Assembly: GCF_001592875.1 (NCBI RefSeq)
Contig: NZ_LSOF01000004.1
Span: forward strand, 162,421 to 226,420
DNA length: 64,000 bases
Direction: 5' to 3'
Source: Pseudomonas sp. BMS12
GTDB taxonomy: Bacteria > Pseudomonadota > Gammaproteobacteria > Pseudomonadales > Pseudomonadaceae
In this document: positions 15,587-26,008 of the stretch, in pieces
How the letters are laid out: each line of letters opens with the position of its first letter
Numbering within the stretch: position 1 is the stretch's first letter
The notes under the pieces: model-generated
The model's database searches: none
Told to the model about the DNA's origin: nothing
What the model saw: the letters and a program-made list of their open reading frames with translations, nothing else
Made by a program: the position numbers and the translations under genes

Positions 15587-16537
15587 TCAGGCGCCGCGAA
15601 AACTGTGGCGCCAGGCGCTGGGCGAGACGCCGAAGGCGCGACCGAAGTGGTGGCGCAGCGAAACCGGCGAGCCGAACCCGGCCAGCGCGGCGATCGCCTC
15701 CACGCTCTGCTCGGTGCCTTCCAGCAGGCGCTGGCTCAAGGCCAGACGCTCGGCCAGCAGCCAGTCGCCCAGGGTGCTGCCGGTGAGCTGGCGAAAGTGT
15801 CGGGTGAAGGTGCGCCGACTCATCAGCACCCGCTCGGCCAGGCTGTCGAGGCTATGGGCCTGATCGAGATGAGCTCGCACCCAGTCGAGCAGGTCGGCCA
15901 GGCGGCCATCCCGCGCGGTGGCCGGCAGCGGCTGCTCGACGAACTGCGCCTGGCCACCCTGACGATGTGGCGGCACCACCAGGCGGCGCGCCACCCGGTT
16001 CGCCACTTCGGCGCCCTGCTGCTGACGTAGCAGGTGCAGGCAACAATCGATGCCGGCGGCGGTGCCTGCCGAGGTCAGCAGCCCGTCGTCATCCAGATAG
16101 AGCACATCGGCGTCCACCGTCACCCGGGCAAAGCGCTCGGCAAATTCGCGTGCCCAGGCCCAGTGCGTCGTGGCCCGGCGGCCATCGAGCAGGCCGGCCT
16201 CGGCCAGCACGTACGCGCCCAGACACAGGCCGACCAGGCGCGCACCACGCCCATGGGCACGCACCAGGGCATCGAGCAACGGCTGCGGCGGGCGCTCGGC
16301 CGGGTCATGCCAGCTCGGCACTATCACCGTCTGCGCCCACTCCAGGGCCTCCAGGCCATGCGCCACCTGCAGATCGAAGCCGGCCGTGGTGCCCAGCCTG
16401 CCCGGCGTTGCCGCACACACCCGCAACTCGTACAGATCGGCGCCCGGGCCCAACTCGCCGAATACCAGGCACGGCACGGACAGGTGGAAAGGCGTGATCT
16501 GCTCGAAAGCGACCACGGCGATACGGTGAGCGGGCAT
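15587..16537 (-). CDS. GlxA family transcriptional regulator (DJ-1/PfpI plus AraC HTH)
   Basis: A regulator of about 316 residues. The N-terminal DJ-1/PfpI-like domain (residues 1-170) includes the nucleophile-elbow-like GLCLGAYVLAEAGLL and HWAWAREFAERF. The C-terminal AraC double helix-turn-helix (about 215-310) includes LAERVLMSRRTFTRHFRQ and AGFGSPVSLRHHFGRAFG. Start chosen at the ATG at 16537 with GGAG seven bases upstream; an ATG 18 bases earlier is possible. It is divergent from an isochorismatase-like hydrolase 124 bases away, its likely target. Confidence 0.9.
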   Translation of the reverse strand: MPAHRIAVVAFEQITPFHLSVPCLVFGELGPGADLYELRVCAATPGRLGTTAGFDLQVAHGLEALEWAQTVIVPSWHDPAERPPQPLLDALVRAHGRGARLVGLCLGAYVLAEAGLLDGRRATTHWAWAREFAERFARVTVDADVLYLDDDGLLTSAGTAAGIDCCLHLLRQQQGAEVANRVARRLVVPPHRQGGQAQFVEQPLPATARDGRLADLLDWVRAHLDQAHSLDSLAERVLMSRRTFTRHFRQLTGSTLGDWLLAERLALSQRLLEGTEQSVEAIAALAGFGSPVSLRHHFGRAFGVSPSAWRHSFRGA

Positions 16538-16661
16538 GGCATTGCTCCGGGCCAATGACTTGGCCCGATCTTAGCGCAAGCTGGCGTACGGGCCACTCAC
16601 ACCGAACACCGCGGCGGGCGAACAATCGCTGCCAACGCCAACCCGCACCGAGGAACCCAGC

Positions 16662-17288
16662 ATGCAAGCTCAACCCAAACGCGCCCTGATCGTCATCGAC
16701 GTGCAGAACGAATACGTCACCGGCAACCTGCGCATCGAATACCCGCCCATCGAACAGTCCCTGGCCAATATCGCCGCCGCCATGGATGCCGCCCACGCCG
16801 CCGGCATCCCGGTGATCGTGGTGCAACATCTGCTGCCGGCGAGTGCGCCGCTCTTCGCCAGTGGCGGCCCCGGCGCCGAGCTGCACCCCGTGGTGGTCGA
16901 GCGCCCGCGCGACCACTTCATCCGCAAGCAGATGGCCAGCTCCTTCGCCGGCACCGACCTGGCCGCCTACCTGCAGCAACAGAGAATCGACACCCTCAGC
17001 GTGGTCGGTTACATGACCCACAACTGCAACGACTCCACCGTGCGCCAGGCCCATCACCAAGGTTGGAAGGTCGAGTTCCTGCACGATGCCGCCGGCTCAC
17101 CGTCCTACCGCAACGCCATCGGCGCGGCCAGCGCCGAGGAGATCCACCGGGTGTTCAGCGTGGTCATGCACACCGGCTTCGCCGCCGTGCTGAGTACCGC
17201 CGACTGGCTCAAGGCCCTGCACACCGGCGAGGTGCCGCAGCCAGACAACATCTATCTGTCCAATCGCCGCGCCCTGGAAACCCGCTGA
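16662..17288 (+). CDS. Isochorismatase-family cysteine hydrolase
   Basis: A 208-residue cytoplasmic hydrolase of the isochorismatase/nicotinamidase fold. The catalytic Asp lies in VIDVQNEY (about residue 13), a Lys lies in the IRKQMASSF segment and the nucleophilic Cys in YMTHNCNDSTV (about residue 126). Members hydrolyse C-N or C-O bonds in amides such as N-carbamoyl compounds or nicotinamide. It is transcribed divergently from the GlxA-type regulator and followed by a clear terminator. Substrate not readable. Confidence 0.9.
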   Translation: MQAQPKRALIVIDVQNEYVTGNLRIEYPPIEQSLANIAAAMDAAHAAGIPVIVVQHLLPASAPLFASGGPGAELHPVVVERPRDHFIRKQMASSFAGTDLAAYLQQQRIDTLSVVGYMTHNCNDSTVRQAHHQGWKVEFLHDAAGSPSYRNAIGAASAEEIHRVFSVVMHTGFAAVLSTADWLKALHTGEVPQPDNIYLSNRRALETR

Positions 17289-17295
17289 ACCGGGA

Positions 17296-17322
17296 AGCCC
17301 GCACGCACTCGCCGTGCGGGCT
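17296..17322 (+). terminator. Terminator after the isochorismatase-like gene
   Basis: A 10-bp stem AGCCCGCACG / CGTGCGGGCT with a 7-base loop starts 7 bases after the stop codon and is followed by TTC-rich sequence. It isolates phoA from upstream transcription. Confidence 0.85.
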
Positions 17323-17351
17323 TCATCACATTTGCACATTTGCTCCACATC

Positions 17352-17369
17352 CTGTCACCGCCCTTTAAC
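17352..17369 (+). promoter_or_regulatory. Probable Pho box upstream of phoA
   Basis: CTGTCAC, a 4-base spacer, then CTTTAAC. The first half matches CTGTCAT at 6 of 7 positions, the second at 4 of 7, in the canonical 18-bp frame. A -10-like TAAGGT begins 10 bases downstream (17380-17385), the usual spacing for PhoB-dependent promoters. It is weaker than the porin site but sits in front of a classic Pho-regulon gene. Confidence 0.5.
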
Positions 17370-17473
17370 CTGCCCTCCGTAAGGTCGCCTTGCTCCACCC
17401 TTTCCGGGGCCAGGCAAGAGACGCTGGCGTAGTCCCGAACGCACCCACAACCACCTGCACAGGGACTATCCGC

Positions 17474-18910
17474 ATGAGCACCCGTTATCCGCTGGCTCTT
17501 TCCATCGCCATCTCCACCGCCATCCTCGGCAGCGCCGCTCCGGCCTTCGCCGACGACGCGCGCGAAGCCAAGGCCTTGATGAACCGTGAAGCCCGTGGCG
17601 ACATCACCCAGTTCGGCGGCGCCAGCCGCGTGCGCGCCGAGCTGACCGACGCCCTGCGTGCCCAGCTGATCGACAAGACCGCCAAGAACGTGATCCTGCT
17701 GATCGGTGATGGCATGGGCGACTCCGAGATCACCATCGCGCGCAACTATGCGCTGGGTGCCGGTGGTTTCTTCAAGGGCATCGACGCCCTGCCGGTCACC
17801 GGTCAGTACACTCACTACGCCCTGCACAAGGACAGCGGCCTGCCGGACTACGTGACCGACTCGGCCGCCTCTGGCACCGCCTGGTCCAGCGGCGTGAAGA
17901 CCTACAACGGCGCCCTCGGCGTGGATATCCACGAGAAACCGCACAAGACCCTGCTGGAGATTGCCAAGCAGATGGGCAAGGCCACCGGCAACGTCTCCAC
18001 CGCGGAAATCCAGGACGCCACCCCGGCGGCGCAGATGTCCCACGTCACCGGCCGCAAGTGCTACGGCCCGAAGGCCACCAGCGTGCAGTGCCCGAGCAAT
18101 GCGCTGGAGAACGGCGGCCTCGGCTCGATCACCGAGCAGATGCTCAACGTGCGTCCCGACGTAGTTCTCGGCGGCGGCGCCGCGACCTTCGCCGAAACCG
18201 CCACCGCCGGCAAATGGGCTGGCAAGACCCTGCGCGAGCAGGCACAGCTGCGCGGCTTCACGATTGTCGAAGACCTGAGCCAGCTGAAGGCGGTACGCAA
18301 GGCCAACCAGAAGCAACCCGTGCTCGGCCTGTTCGCCCAGGGCAACATGCCGGTGCGCTGGCTCGGCCCAAAGGCCAGCTACCACGGCAACCTCGACCTG
18401 CCGGCCGTGACCTGCGAAAGCAATCCGGCACGTAGTGCGGACGTACCGACCCTAGCCGACATGACCGGCAAGGCCATCGAACTGTTGAAAGGCAACTCCA
18501 AGGGCTTCTTCCTGCAGGTCGAAGGCGCGTCCATCGACAAGCAGGACCACGCCGCCAACCCGTGCGGGCAGATCGGCGAGACCGTCGATCTCGACGAAGC
18601 CGTGCAGAAGGCTCTGGCCTTCGCCAAGGCCGATGGCCACACCCTGGTGATCGTCACCGCCGACCACGCGCACTCCAGCCAGATCGTCGCGCCGGATACC
18701 GCAGCGCCCGGCCTGACCCAACTGCTGACCACCAAGGATGGTGCGCCGATGGCCATCAGCTACGGCAACTCGGAAGGCTCCTCCCAGGAGCACACCGGTA
18801 GCCAGCTGCGCATCGCCGCATACGGCCCGCAAGCCGCCAATGTCACCGGCCTGACCGACCAGACCGACCTGTTCTTCACCATTCGCAATGCGATGAACAG
18901 CAAGAACTGA
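17474..18910 (+). CDS. phoA: Periplasmic alkaline phosphatase PhoA
   Basis: A 478-residue alkaline phosphatase releasing inorganic phosphate from organic phosphates in the periplasm. The signal peptide spans about residues 1-28 (ending APAFA). Metal and active-site blocks are visible: [11 protein letters not shown], the nucleophilic Ser in [31 protein letters not shown] and the late His in EHTGSQ. I use the ATG at 17474, preceded by AGGGA, since it gives a proper signal peptide. A probable Pho box lies about 105 bases upstream. From memory it matches PA3296, next to the HIT gene as here. Confidence 0.95.
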   Translation: MSTRYPLALSIAISTAILGSAAPAFADDAREAKALMNREARGDITQFGGASRVRAELTDALRAQLIDKTAKNVILLIGDGMGDSEITIARNYALGAGGFFKGIDALPVTGQYTHYALHKDSGLPDYVTDSAASGTAWSSGVKTYNGALGVDIHEKPHKTLLEIAKQMGKATGNVSTAEIQDATPAAQMSHVTGRKCYGPKATSVQCPSNALENGGLGSITEQMLNVRPDVVLGGGAATFAETATAGKWAGKTLREQAQLRGFTIVEDLSQLKAVRKANQKQPVLGLFAQGNMPVRWLGPKASYHGNLDLPAVTCESNPARSADVPTLADMTGKAIELLKGNSKGFFLQVEGASIDKQDHAANPCGQIGETVDLDEAVQKALAFAKADGHTLVIVTADHAHSSQIVAPDTAAPGLTQLLTTKDGAPMAISYGNSEGSSQEHTGSQLRIAAYGPQAANVTGLTDQTDLFFTIRNAMNSKN

Positions 18911-18963
18911 TCGGCCCGTGCTAGGCAGGGCTCCCTCCCCTGGCCCTGCCCTCGCACATGAAA

Positions 18964-18993
18964 AACGCCGCGCCCCTGACGGGACGCGGCGTT
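18964..18993. terminator. Bidirectional terminator between phoA and HIT genes
   Basis: The stem AACGCCGCG / CGCGGCGTT has a T-rich tail on the plus strand and an A run before it that gives U residues on the minus strand. It serves both convergent genes. Confidence 0.88.
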
Positions 18994-19015
18994 GTTGTTT
19001 CTGCCGCGACGGCGC

Positions 19016-19453
19016 TTAGCCGGCGATACGCTTGACCAACCGCGCCTGCAGCGCCTGCAGCTGCTCGGCGTCCGCCTGGTGGGCAGCGTGGATGCCGAGC
19101 TGCTCACCGTCATAGCGCGGCACGATGTGCACGTGGATGTGATAGACCGTCTGCCCCGCCGGTGCGCCGTTGAACTGCGCCACCTGCACTCCGGCTGGCT
19201 CCAGCTCGTCCACCACGGCCTGGGTCAGCTTGCGCACCACGGCCATCACCTTGGCCAGGTTGGCGTCGTCGATCTCCAGGATATTGCGGGCCTCGGCATG
19301 CTTGGGAATCACCAGGCAATGGCCGTAGGACTGCGGAAACAGGTCGAGGAAGGCCAGCACGTCCTCGTCTTCGTACAGCTTGTAGCAGGGCGCTTCACCA
19401 CGAATGATCTTGGCGAAGATGTTCTGGGGGTCATAGCTGCCATGCAGGCTCAT
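19016..19453 (-). CDS. HIT family protein
   Basis: A 145-residue histidine-triad nucleotide-binding hydrolase with the signature HIHVHIVPR (about residues 105-113) and the family N-terminal segment FAKIIRGEAPCYKLYEDED. HIT proteins hydrolyse or transfer nucleoside monophosphates. Cytoplasmic. It is convergent with phoA; from memory the same arrangement is seen in P. aeruginosa (PA3295-PA3296). The physiological substrate is not known. Confidence 0.92.
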   Translation of the reverse strand: MSLHGSYDPQNIFAKIIRGEAPCYKLYEDEDVLAFLDLFPQSYGHCLVIPKHAEARNILEIDDANLAKVMAVVRKLTQAVVDELEPAGVQVAQFNGAPAGQTVYHIHVHIVPRYDGEQLGIHAAHQADAEQLQALQARLVKRIAG

Positions 19454-19542
19454 CGGGTGTCTCCAGTGACCTTGGTTCGATGCAGCGCACCATACCGGCT
19501 TCTGCCGGCGGGCAGAATCCCGACGCGCGCGAAGAGTGCACT

Positions 19543-20289
19543 TCAGTCGCCGATATAGCGCCGCACGATCTGCGCATAGCTACCGTCGGCGACGACCTCA
19601 CCCAGGGCCTTGGCATAGCGCTGGACGAAGTTCGGCTGCGTGCTCTTCTTGCTGAAGGCCACCTCCGCCGCCTCGCTGGAAACCACCACCTCGGTGGGTT
19701 CGATCAGCTTGTCCAGGCCCAACTGGCGCAGCTCGTAACGGCCGCTGTGCTCGTCGGCGATCAGCCCGTCGATACGGCGATGCTCGATCATTCGCCACAG
19801 GTTGAGACGCTGACTGTTGAACGAAACCCGCTCGGCGAACTGCGGGTCGCGCATCAGTTGCTGGTAGTCCTCGCCGTAGGCCACATCGATCTGCGCGCCC
19901 AGACGGAACTCACCGTGGCGCAGCTCCAGCAGGCTGCGCACCGGCCAGCGCTGGTGCGCCTCGCGGCGCATGAACAGGATGTTGCGCGAGGGCGGTAGCA
20001 CCGCGCCGGAGAAGTAGGCATAGCGCTCGCGTTCGGGCTTCCTGAAAGCTCCGGGGAGAATGTCCAGGCGCCCCAGCTCCAGCTCCTTCAGGGCCCGCGC
20101 CCAGGGCAGCTTGCGCAGGTGCGTGGTGCAGCCCAAGCGCCGCAGCACTTCGCGATTGAGGTCGACATCGATGCCGTGCACCGTGCCATCGTCGCTGGCC
20201 ATGCTGAAGGGCGGATCGCTATCCCAGCGCAGGGACTTTTCACAAGCCAGGGCCATGCCGGGCAAACCGAGCAATAGCAGCGCCAGCAT
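19543..20289 (-). CDS. Periplasmic solute-binding protein-like (SBP_bac_3), orphan
   Basis: A protein of about 248 residues with a signal peptide (LALLLLGLPGMALA) and the family 3 binding fold. Visible segments are GIDVDLNREVLRRLG, LPWARALKELELGRLDILPG and a C-terminal DGSYAQIVRRYIG. The start is uncertain: an ATG at 20289 gives a short signal peptide, and the frame extends to a TTG at 20337 with no good ribosome site for either. No transporter genes adjoin it. Ligand unknown. Confidence 0.8.
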   Translation of the reverse strand: MLALLLLGLPGMALACEKSLRWDSDPPFSMASDDGTVHGIDVDLNREVLRRLGCTTHLRKLPWARALKELELGRLDILPGAFRKPERERYAYFSGAVLPPSRNILFMRREAHQRWPVRSLLELRHGEFRLGAQIDVAYGEDYQQLMRDPQFAERVSFNSQRLNLWRMIEHRRIDGLIADEHSGRYELRQLGLDKLIEPTEVVVSSEAAEVAFSKKSTQPNFVQRYAKALGEVVADGSYAQIVRRYIGD

Positions 20290-20525
20290 GCGCAAATGCG
20301 TCAGCCTGGCGGAACGGCATACAGCGGCTATCTGCAAGATCGGTACTCATCACGGCCCCGGGTCGGAGCTGATTCTAGTGCGCAGAGCAGGAAATGCCAT
20401 GCGCCAATTGGCGCACTCATGCGGCGCGGCAACCTGCGACGCAGAGCCTGCGCCGCCAGCCCGGCACATGACCTGGCCGGCAATGCCGGCTATCCTGACC
20501 GCCCAGCCAGCTCCCGGGAGTTCAC

Positions 20526-22368
<1,843 letters not shown>

Positions 22369-22451
22369 GACCCGCGCCCTTGTGCCACGCCACCGCGCTG
22401 GTTAAGGTCAGCCCCTCGGCAGGAAGCCCACCGCAACAGCAAGGAACCCCA

Positions 22452-23270
22452 ATGCGCCTCGCCCTAGCTCTCACCATCAGCCTCCTCGGCCTGCAGGCGC
22501 AGGCGGCCGATTGCCCGCCCCTCACCGATTTCGACGACCTGCACCAGCTCGGCCAGCGGGCCGAACAGGGCGACAGCTGTACCAGCCGCGATCTGGCCCG
22601 CTACTACGACAGTCAGGGGGTCGATACCTTCGCCCGCTACTACTACCAGATGGCCGCCAGCCAGGGGGACCGCAGCGTCGACGCACGCCTGCTGGAGATG
22701 TACCTCGCCACCGCCGATGCCGGCGAACGCTCCCTGTACCGCGACTGGCTGGAGCAGGCCGCCGTGGCTGGCGTGGCCGCGGCCCAACGCGAGATGGGCA
22801 GCTACCTGCTGGCGCGCGACCCGGATGAAGAACAGCGCATGGACGCCATGCACTGGTTCGAACTGGCTGCCAAACAGGCTGACCGGCAAGCCCAGTTCCT
22901 CCTCGCCGAGCAGTACTGGAGCGACCAGCGCGGTGGCGAGGACCTGGCCGGAGGCGACGAGCGCGGCGCCCACTTCGCCAGCGACGACAACAAAGCCCTG
23001 AGCTGGCTGTGCAAGTCGGCCCTGGCCGGCTACCCCCGCGCCCAGTTCGTCCTCAGCGAGGCCTACAGTTATGGTCGCGGTATGCCCAGCGATCAGGAGC
23101 AGCGCCACCTGTGGCTGGAAAAGGCCGCGGCGGGCGGCGATGCAGACGCCATCGTCTGGCTCGACGACAGCGACCGCGCCTGGTACACCCGTGCCGAGAA
23201 CTGGCTCAAACGGCAACTGAGCGACGCCGAGGCCCGCTGCCCAGACAGTGTCGCCCAGGTGGAACAATGA
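22452..23270 (+). CDS. Exported SEL1-like repeat protein
   Basis: A 272-residue protein with a signal peptide (residues 1-20, ending LQAQA) and several Sel1/TPR-like helical repeats: GVAAAQREMGSYLL, DRQAQFLLAEQYW and YPRAQFVLSEAYSYGRG followed by LWLEKAAAGGDADA. Such repeats bind partner proteins, often at the cell envelope. The start at 22452 has AAGGAA upstream and gives the signal peptide. It is the first of three rightward genes for exported proteins. Function unknown. Confidence 0.85.
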   Translation: MRLALALTISLLGLQAQAADCPPLTDFDDLHQLGQRAEQGDSCTSRDLARYYDSQGVDTFARYYYQMAASQGDRSVDARLLEMYLATADAGERSLYRDWLEQAAVAGVAAAQREMGSYLLARDPDEEQRMDAMHWFELAAKQADRQAQFLLAEQYWSDQRGGEDLAGGDERGAHFASDDNKALSWLCKSALAGYPRAQFVLSEAYSYGRGMPSDQEQRHLWLEKAAAGGDADAIVWLDDSDRAWYTRAENWLKRQLSDAEARCPDSVAQVEQ

Positions 23271-23354
23271 CCCGCCGTATCCAGTAGATGCACACGGGCG
23301 CCGCTGCAGGTATCTTCAGCGGCCATCGAGCCCCCAGCCAGAACCACCCGCACC

Positions 23355-23921
23355 ATGAGTAGTACCCTCCTGCGCAGCGCCCTGCTCTGCCTCGGCATCC
23401 TCTGCGCCAGCCCCGGCTTCGCCAAGGTCGAAGTCGAAGCCGGCGAACAGAAGCCCCTCGGCCGCGTCCTTGTCGCCAAGATTTCCGAAGACATCGCCCC
23501 CGGCGACTACGAAGCCCTGCTCAAGGGCCTGCGCGGCCAGCCCGGCCAGTTCGCCCGCAAGATCGTGCTGCTCGACAGCATCGGCGGCAGCACCGCCGAG
23601 GCCATCCGCATGGGCCGCCTACTGCGCGAAACCGGCTTCGATGCCCTGGTGCCCTCGACCGGCGTTTGCCAGGGCAGCTGCGTCTACCTGCTGGCCGCCG
23701 GGCGCAAGAAGACCGTGCGCGGCTATGTCGGCATCCATCGCCCGCACTACCCTGCCGGCGAATCGGCCCAGGCCAGCCGCGCCGGCATGCCCTACAACCC
23801 GGCCGGCTACCTGCGCGAGATGGGCGTGGCACCCAACCTCGCCGCCGACATGCAGGCCATCGAACCGCAACGCATGAAGGTGCTCAGCGCCCAGGAACTG
23901 GCGCGCTACCGCCTCAACTGA
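23355..23921 (+). CDS. Exported ClpP/crotonase-like protein (COG3904-like)
   Basis: A 188-residue protein with a signal peptide (about 1-23, ending PGFA). The core resembles the periplasmic ClpP-like COG3904 group: KIVLLDSIGGSTAEAIRMGR, then GVCQGSCVYLLAAG with two Cys that may form a disulfide, then YVGIHRPHY. The Ser of the CVYLLAAG region and the His of GIHRP are candidate catalytic residues, but activity is not established. It lies 84 bases after the SEL1 gene and 24 before a lipoprotein gene. Confidence 0.78.
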   Translation: MSSTLLRSALLCLGILCASPGFAKVEVEAGEQKPLGRVLVAKISEDIAPGDYEALLKGLRGQPGQFARKIVLLDSIGGSTAEAIRMGRLLRETGFDALVPSTGVCQGSCVYLLAAGRKKTVRGYVGIHRPHYPAGESAQASRAGMPYNPAGYLREMGVAPNLAADMQAIEPQRMKVLSAQELARYRLN

Positions 23922-23945
23922 ACACCCGGGCAAGGAGGCCCGAAC

Positions 23946-24326
23946 ATGCATAGAACCCTGCTGGCACTGGCCCTGCTGCCTCTGCTCGGTGGCTGCGAGG
24001 TACTCATCCTCGGCTCCTGCCTGCTGCGCCAGGACCCGGTCCTGCTGCCCGAGAGCCTGCCCGCCGGGCAGGTCGGCCAGCCCTATGCCGAAGGTGTCGA
24101 ACTGCTCGGCGCCACCGCCCCGCCCTATGTGATAGGCGTGGCAGACGAAGGCGCGCTGCCGCCGGGGCTGAGCCTGAGCTACGAGCCGCGTGATCGCCAC
24201 GCCTTCATCACCGGCACACCGCAACAGCCAGGCCACTACGAGCTGCTGATCCAGGCCCGCACCTACGGCACCCAGTGCACTGGCCAGCAAGCGCAGCGCC
24301 GCTACCGGATCGACATCAAGCCCTGA
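23946..24326 (+). CDS. Small lipoprotein with Ig-like (He_PIG-type) domain
   Basis: A 126-residue lipoprotein. The lipobox LLGGC gives lipidation at about residue 17. The body has the putative-Ig pattern LPAGQVGQPYAEGVEL, GALPPGLSLSY and ITGTPQQPGHYEL typical of He_PIG domains, which bind or stabilise surface proteins. Probably co-transcribed with the upstream ClpP-like gene. Confidence 0.78.
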   Translation: MHRTLLALALLPLLGGCEVLILGSCLLRQDPVLLPESLPAGQVGQPYAEGVELLGATAPPYVIGVADEGALPPGLSLSYEPRDRHAFITGTPQQPGHYELLIQARTYGTQCTGQQAQRRYRIDIKP

Positions 24327-24358
24327 CGCACTATCACCGCCACAAGAAAGGATTCCCA

Positions 24359-24400
24359 ATGCGCCTACTGCTCCGCACTGGCGAGGAAAAGAGTGATTAG
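24359..24400 (+). pseudogene. Possible remnant of a gene start cut by the acyltransferase insertion
   Basis: AAAGGA and ATG are followed by only 14 codons (MRLLLRTGEE...) before a stop. The first codons look like the beginning of a signal peptide, then the sequence changes character at about 24376 where the A+T-richer acyltransferase DNA begins. It may be what is left of the fourth gene of the exported-protein set. Weak evidence. Confidence 0.35.
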
Positions 24401-25530
24401 CTTTTCCATTTTCTGACGATCATTCTGTTGACGCTTGTGGTGGCTGCCCTGAGGGCATTCTTGTCTTCTGCAAAGCGTGCGATCAGCTTTGCTAACGCAA
24501 TTGAGAGGGTAATCGTGAGAGCAGAGATGGCTAGCGATCTTGGTAGCGAGCCATAGATGTATAGCTGTGATACCCCAAGAACGAACAGCATGATTGGGAA
24601 ATGTATTACGTACAGCGTGTACGAGTAGCTTGCCTGACCATGAAACCACGCCGGAAACCTGGTCGCCCCGCCCATGATCATCGCTAGGTAGCACGCGAAC
24701 CATAAGCCAGAGGAGAGACGGAAATAATTGAGCGGATCACTCCACACGTGTTTTGGTGGTGAGCTCTGCAGCCATACCCAGACGACAGTCACCGCCATGA
24801 CGCCTGTCATGAGGATGAATAGGCGGCTAAACAATCGGTTGTTCATCTCTGGCTTGCTCTGATGGATGAATGCAAGCGCAAAGCCTGCAAACCATACGGG
24901 CGCTAGGATGTAAAACAGCGAGACTTTGCGAGTGACGGATAGCGTGACTAGCAACAGAGCAACCGCAAGCCATTTCCGAGTGGGCCATATCGCCAGCGCT
25001 CCTGCCAAAACGTAGTACCAGGCTTCGTAAGACAAGCTCCAGAGCGGGCCGTTGACAGTGGGCGTATTGGTTTTGAATCCGTTAAGGAATGCCAGTGCAC
25101 CGAACAGTTCTTTGGCGACTACCGTGTACTCGGAACGCACGAATGTGACGCCTGGGATGGACAGTAGAGAACGGGTTCCCGATGGAAAGAACAGTGGTAC
25201 AACGGCCGCGATCAGGACCATCAGTGCCAACGCCGCGATAAGCGGAGGGTACAGCCTGAGCGCTCGGTCTCGACCATACCGCACGATATCAAAAGCGCCG
25301 TTCTTGGCTGAATTGTTGTAGACCGATTTCCCGATGAGGAAGCCGCTCAGAACAAAGAAGACCATAACCGAAAGCTGAGTGAAGTAACCAACGACGGTCG
25401 CCCCCTTCTGGAGTGTAGGTAGCAGTAACGTCTGATTTGTATGACCGAACAGCACGATGAGGGCAGAGAAAGCCCGGATGGAGTCAAGCTGAAGGGATTG
25501 GTCTCGTGTGATGCGTACCACGGTGAGCAT
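24397..25530 (-). CDS. Acyltransferase 3 family membrane protein, probably acquired
   Basis: A 377-residue polytopic membrane protein of the OafA/acyltransferase 3 family, which O-acylates surface polysaccharides or lipids. It has about ten hydrophobic segments, the N-terminal DSIRAFSALIVLFGH with the catalytic His, and RYGRDRALRLYPPL. Base composition is clearly lower in G+C than the neighbours, with unusual codon choice, and it is flanked by a broken gene start on one side and a repeat block on the other. Both point to horizontal acquisition. The start may instead be the GTG nine bases inside (GAGG spacing is better). Confidence 0.85.
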   Translation of the reverse strand: MLTVVRITRDQSLQLDSIRAFSALIVLFGHTNQTLLLPTLQKGATVVGYFTQLSVMVFFVLSGFLIGKSVYNNSAKNGAFDIVRYGRDRALRLYPPLIAALALMVLIAAVVPLFFPSGTRSLLSIPGVTFVRSEYTVVAKELFGALAFLNGFKTNTPTVNGPLWSLSYEAWYYVLAGALAIWPTRKWLAVALLLVTLSVTRKVSLFYILAPVWFAGFALAFIHQSKPEMNNRLFSRLFILMTGVMAVTVVWVWLQSSPPKHVWSDPLNYFRLSSGLWFACYLAMIMGGATRFPAWFHGQASYSYTLYVIHFPIMLFVLGVSQLYIYGSLPRSLAISALTITLSIALAKLIARFAEDKNALRAATTSVNRMIVRKWKS

Positions 25531-25692
25531 CCTCTGCCCATTATTGAGGTGCGCAATGGTCGCACTTTGCCGTCAACCGCGCATCCCTTGATAGGTCAAT
25601 AGGGGACAGACCACTTTTTTGGCGACCAGTAATCAACTCTTAATCGCCGCACTTTCCTCGGCCCTACCTACAGACTTCGCCTTGCACGGCGA

Positions 25693-25728
25693 GTTACTTT
25701 CTATTTGCACGCGCAAATAGAAAGTAAC
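25693..25728. repeat. Perfect 16-bp inverted repeat
   Basis: GTTACTTTCTATTTGC and its exact complement are separated by four bases (ACGC). It resembles a palindrome family that recurs in Pseudomonas intergenic DNA with varying centre. A cruciform or RNA hairpin is possible. Confidence 0.8.
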
Positions 25729-25864
25729 CAAAGAGAAAGCGCGCCCGGCATCCGGGTCTGGCCGTGCCAGACTTCCCTCCCTCCGGTGCTGCTCCGAGGG
25801 TCGTCACGATGGGGTTTGGGCTCCGAGGTGCTTGGGAGCTTGTTCGGAGATGGCAAAGCACAGC

Positions 25865-25934
25865 TGTAGGAGGGGCCTTGGCCGGGACTGCTGGCAACTG
25901 CGGGGCTTGTGTAGCGGCCAAGGCTCCTCCTACC
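25865..25934. repeat. Inverted pair of REP-like units
   Basis: TGTAGGAGGGGCCTTGGCC at 25865 faces GGCCAAGGCTCCTCCTACC ending at 25934, with a short spacer. The units have the Pseudomonas REP layout (GTAGGAG...GC-rich stem). Confidence 0.7.
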
Positions 25935-25986
25935 AGAAGCGCTGGCGTCGAGTATTTCTGGCTGTTCGGCAATGGTGCTGGCCTTA

Positions 25987-26008
25987 TCGCGGCTGGAGCC
26001 GCTCCCAC
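25987..26008. repeat. REP-like unit
   Basis: TCGCGGCTGGAGCCGCTCCC plus AC, a variant of the REP copies at 26761 and 33671 (differing by compensating changes in the GACT/AGTC versus GGCT/AGCC stem). Confidence 0.7.
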
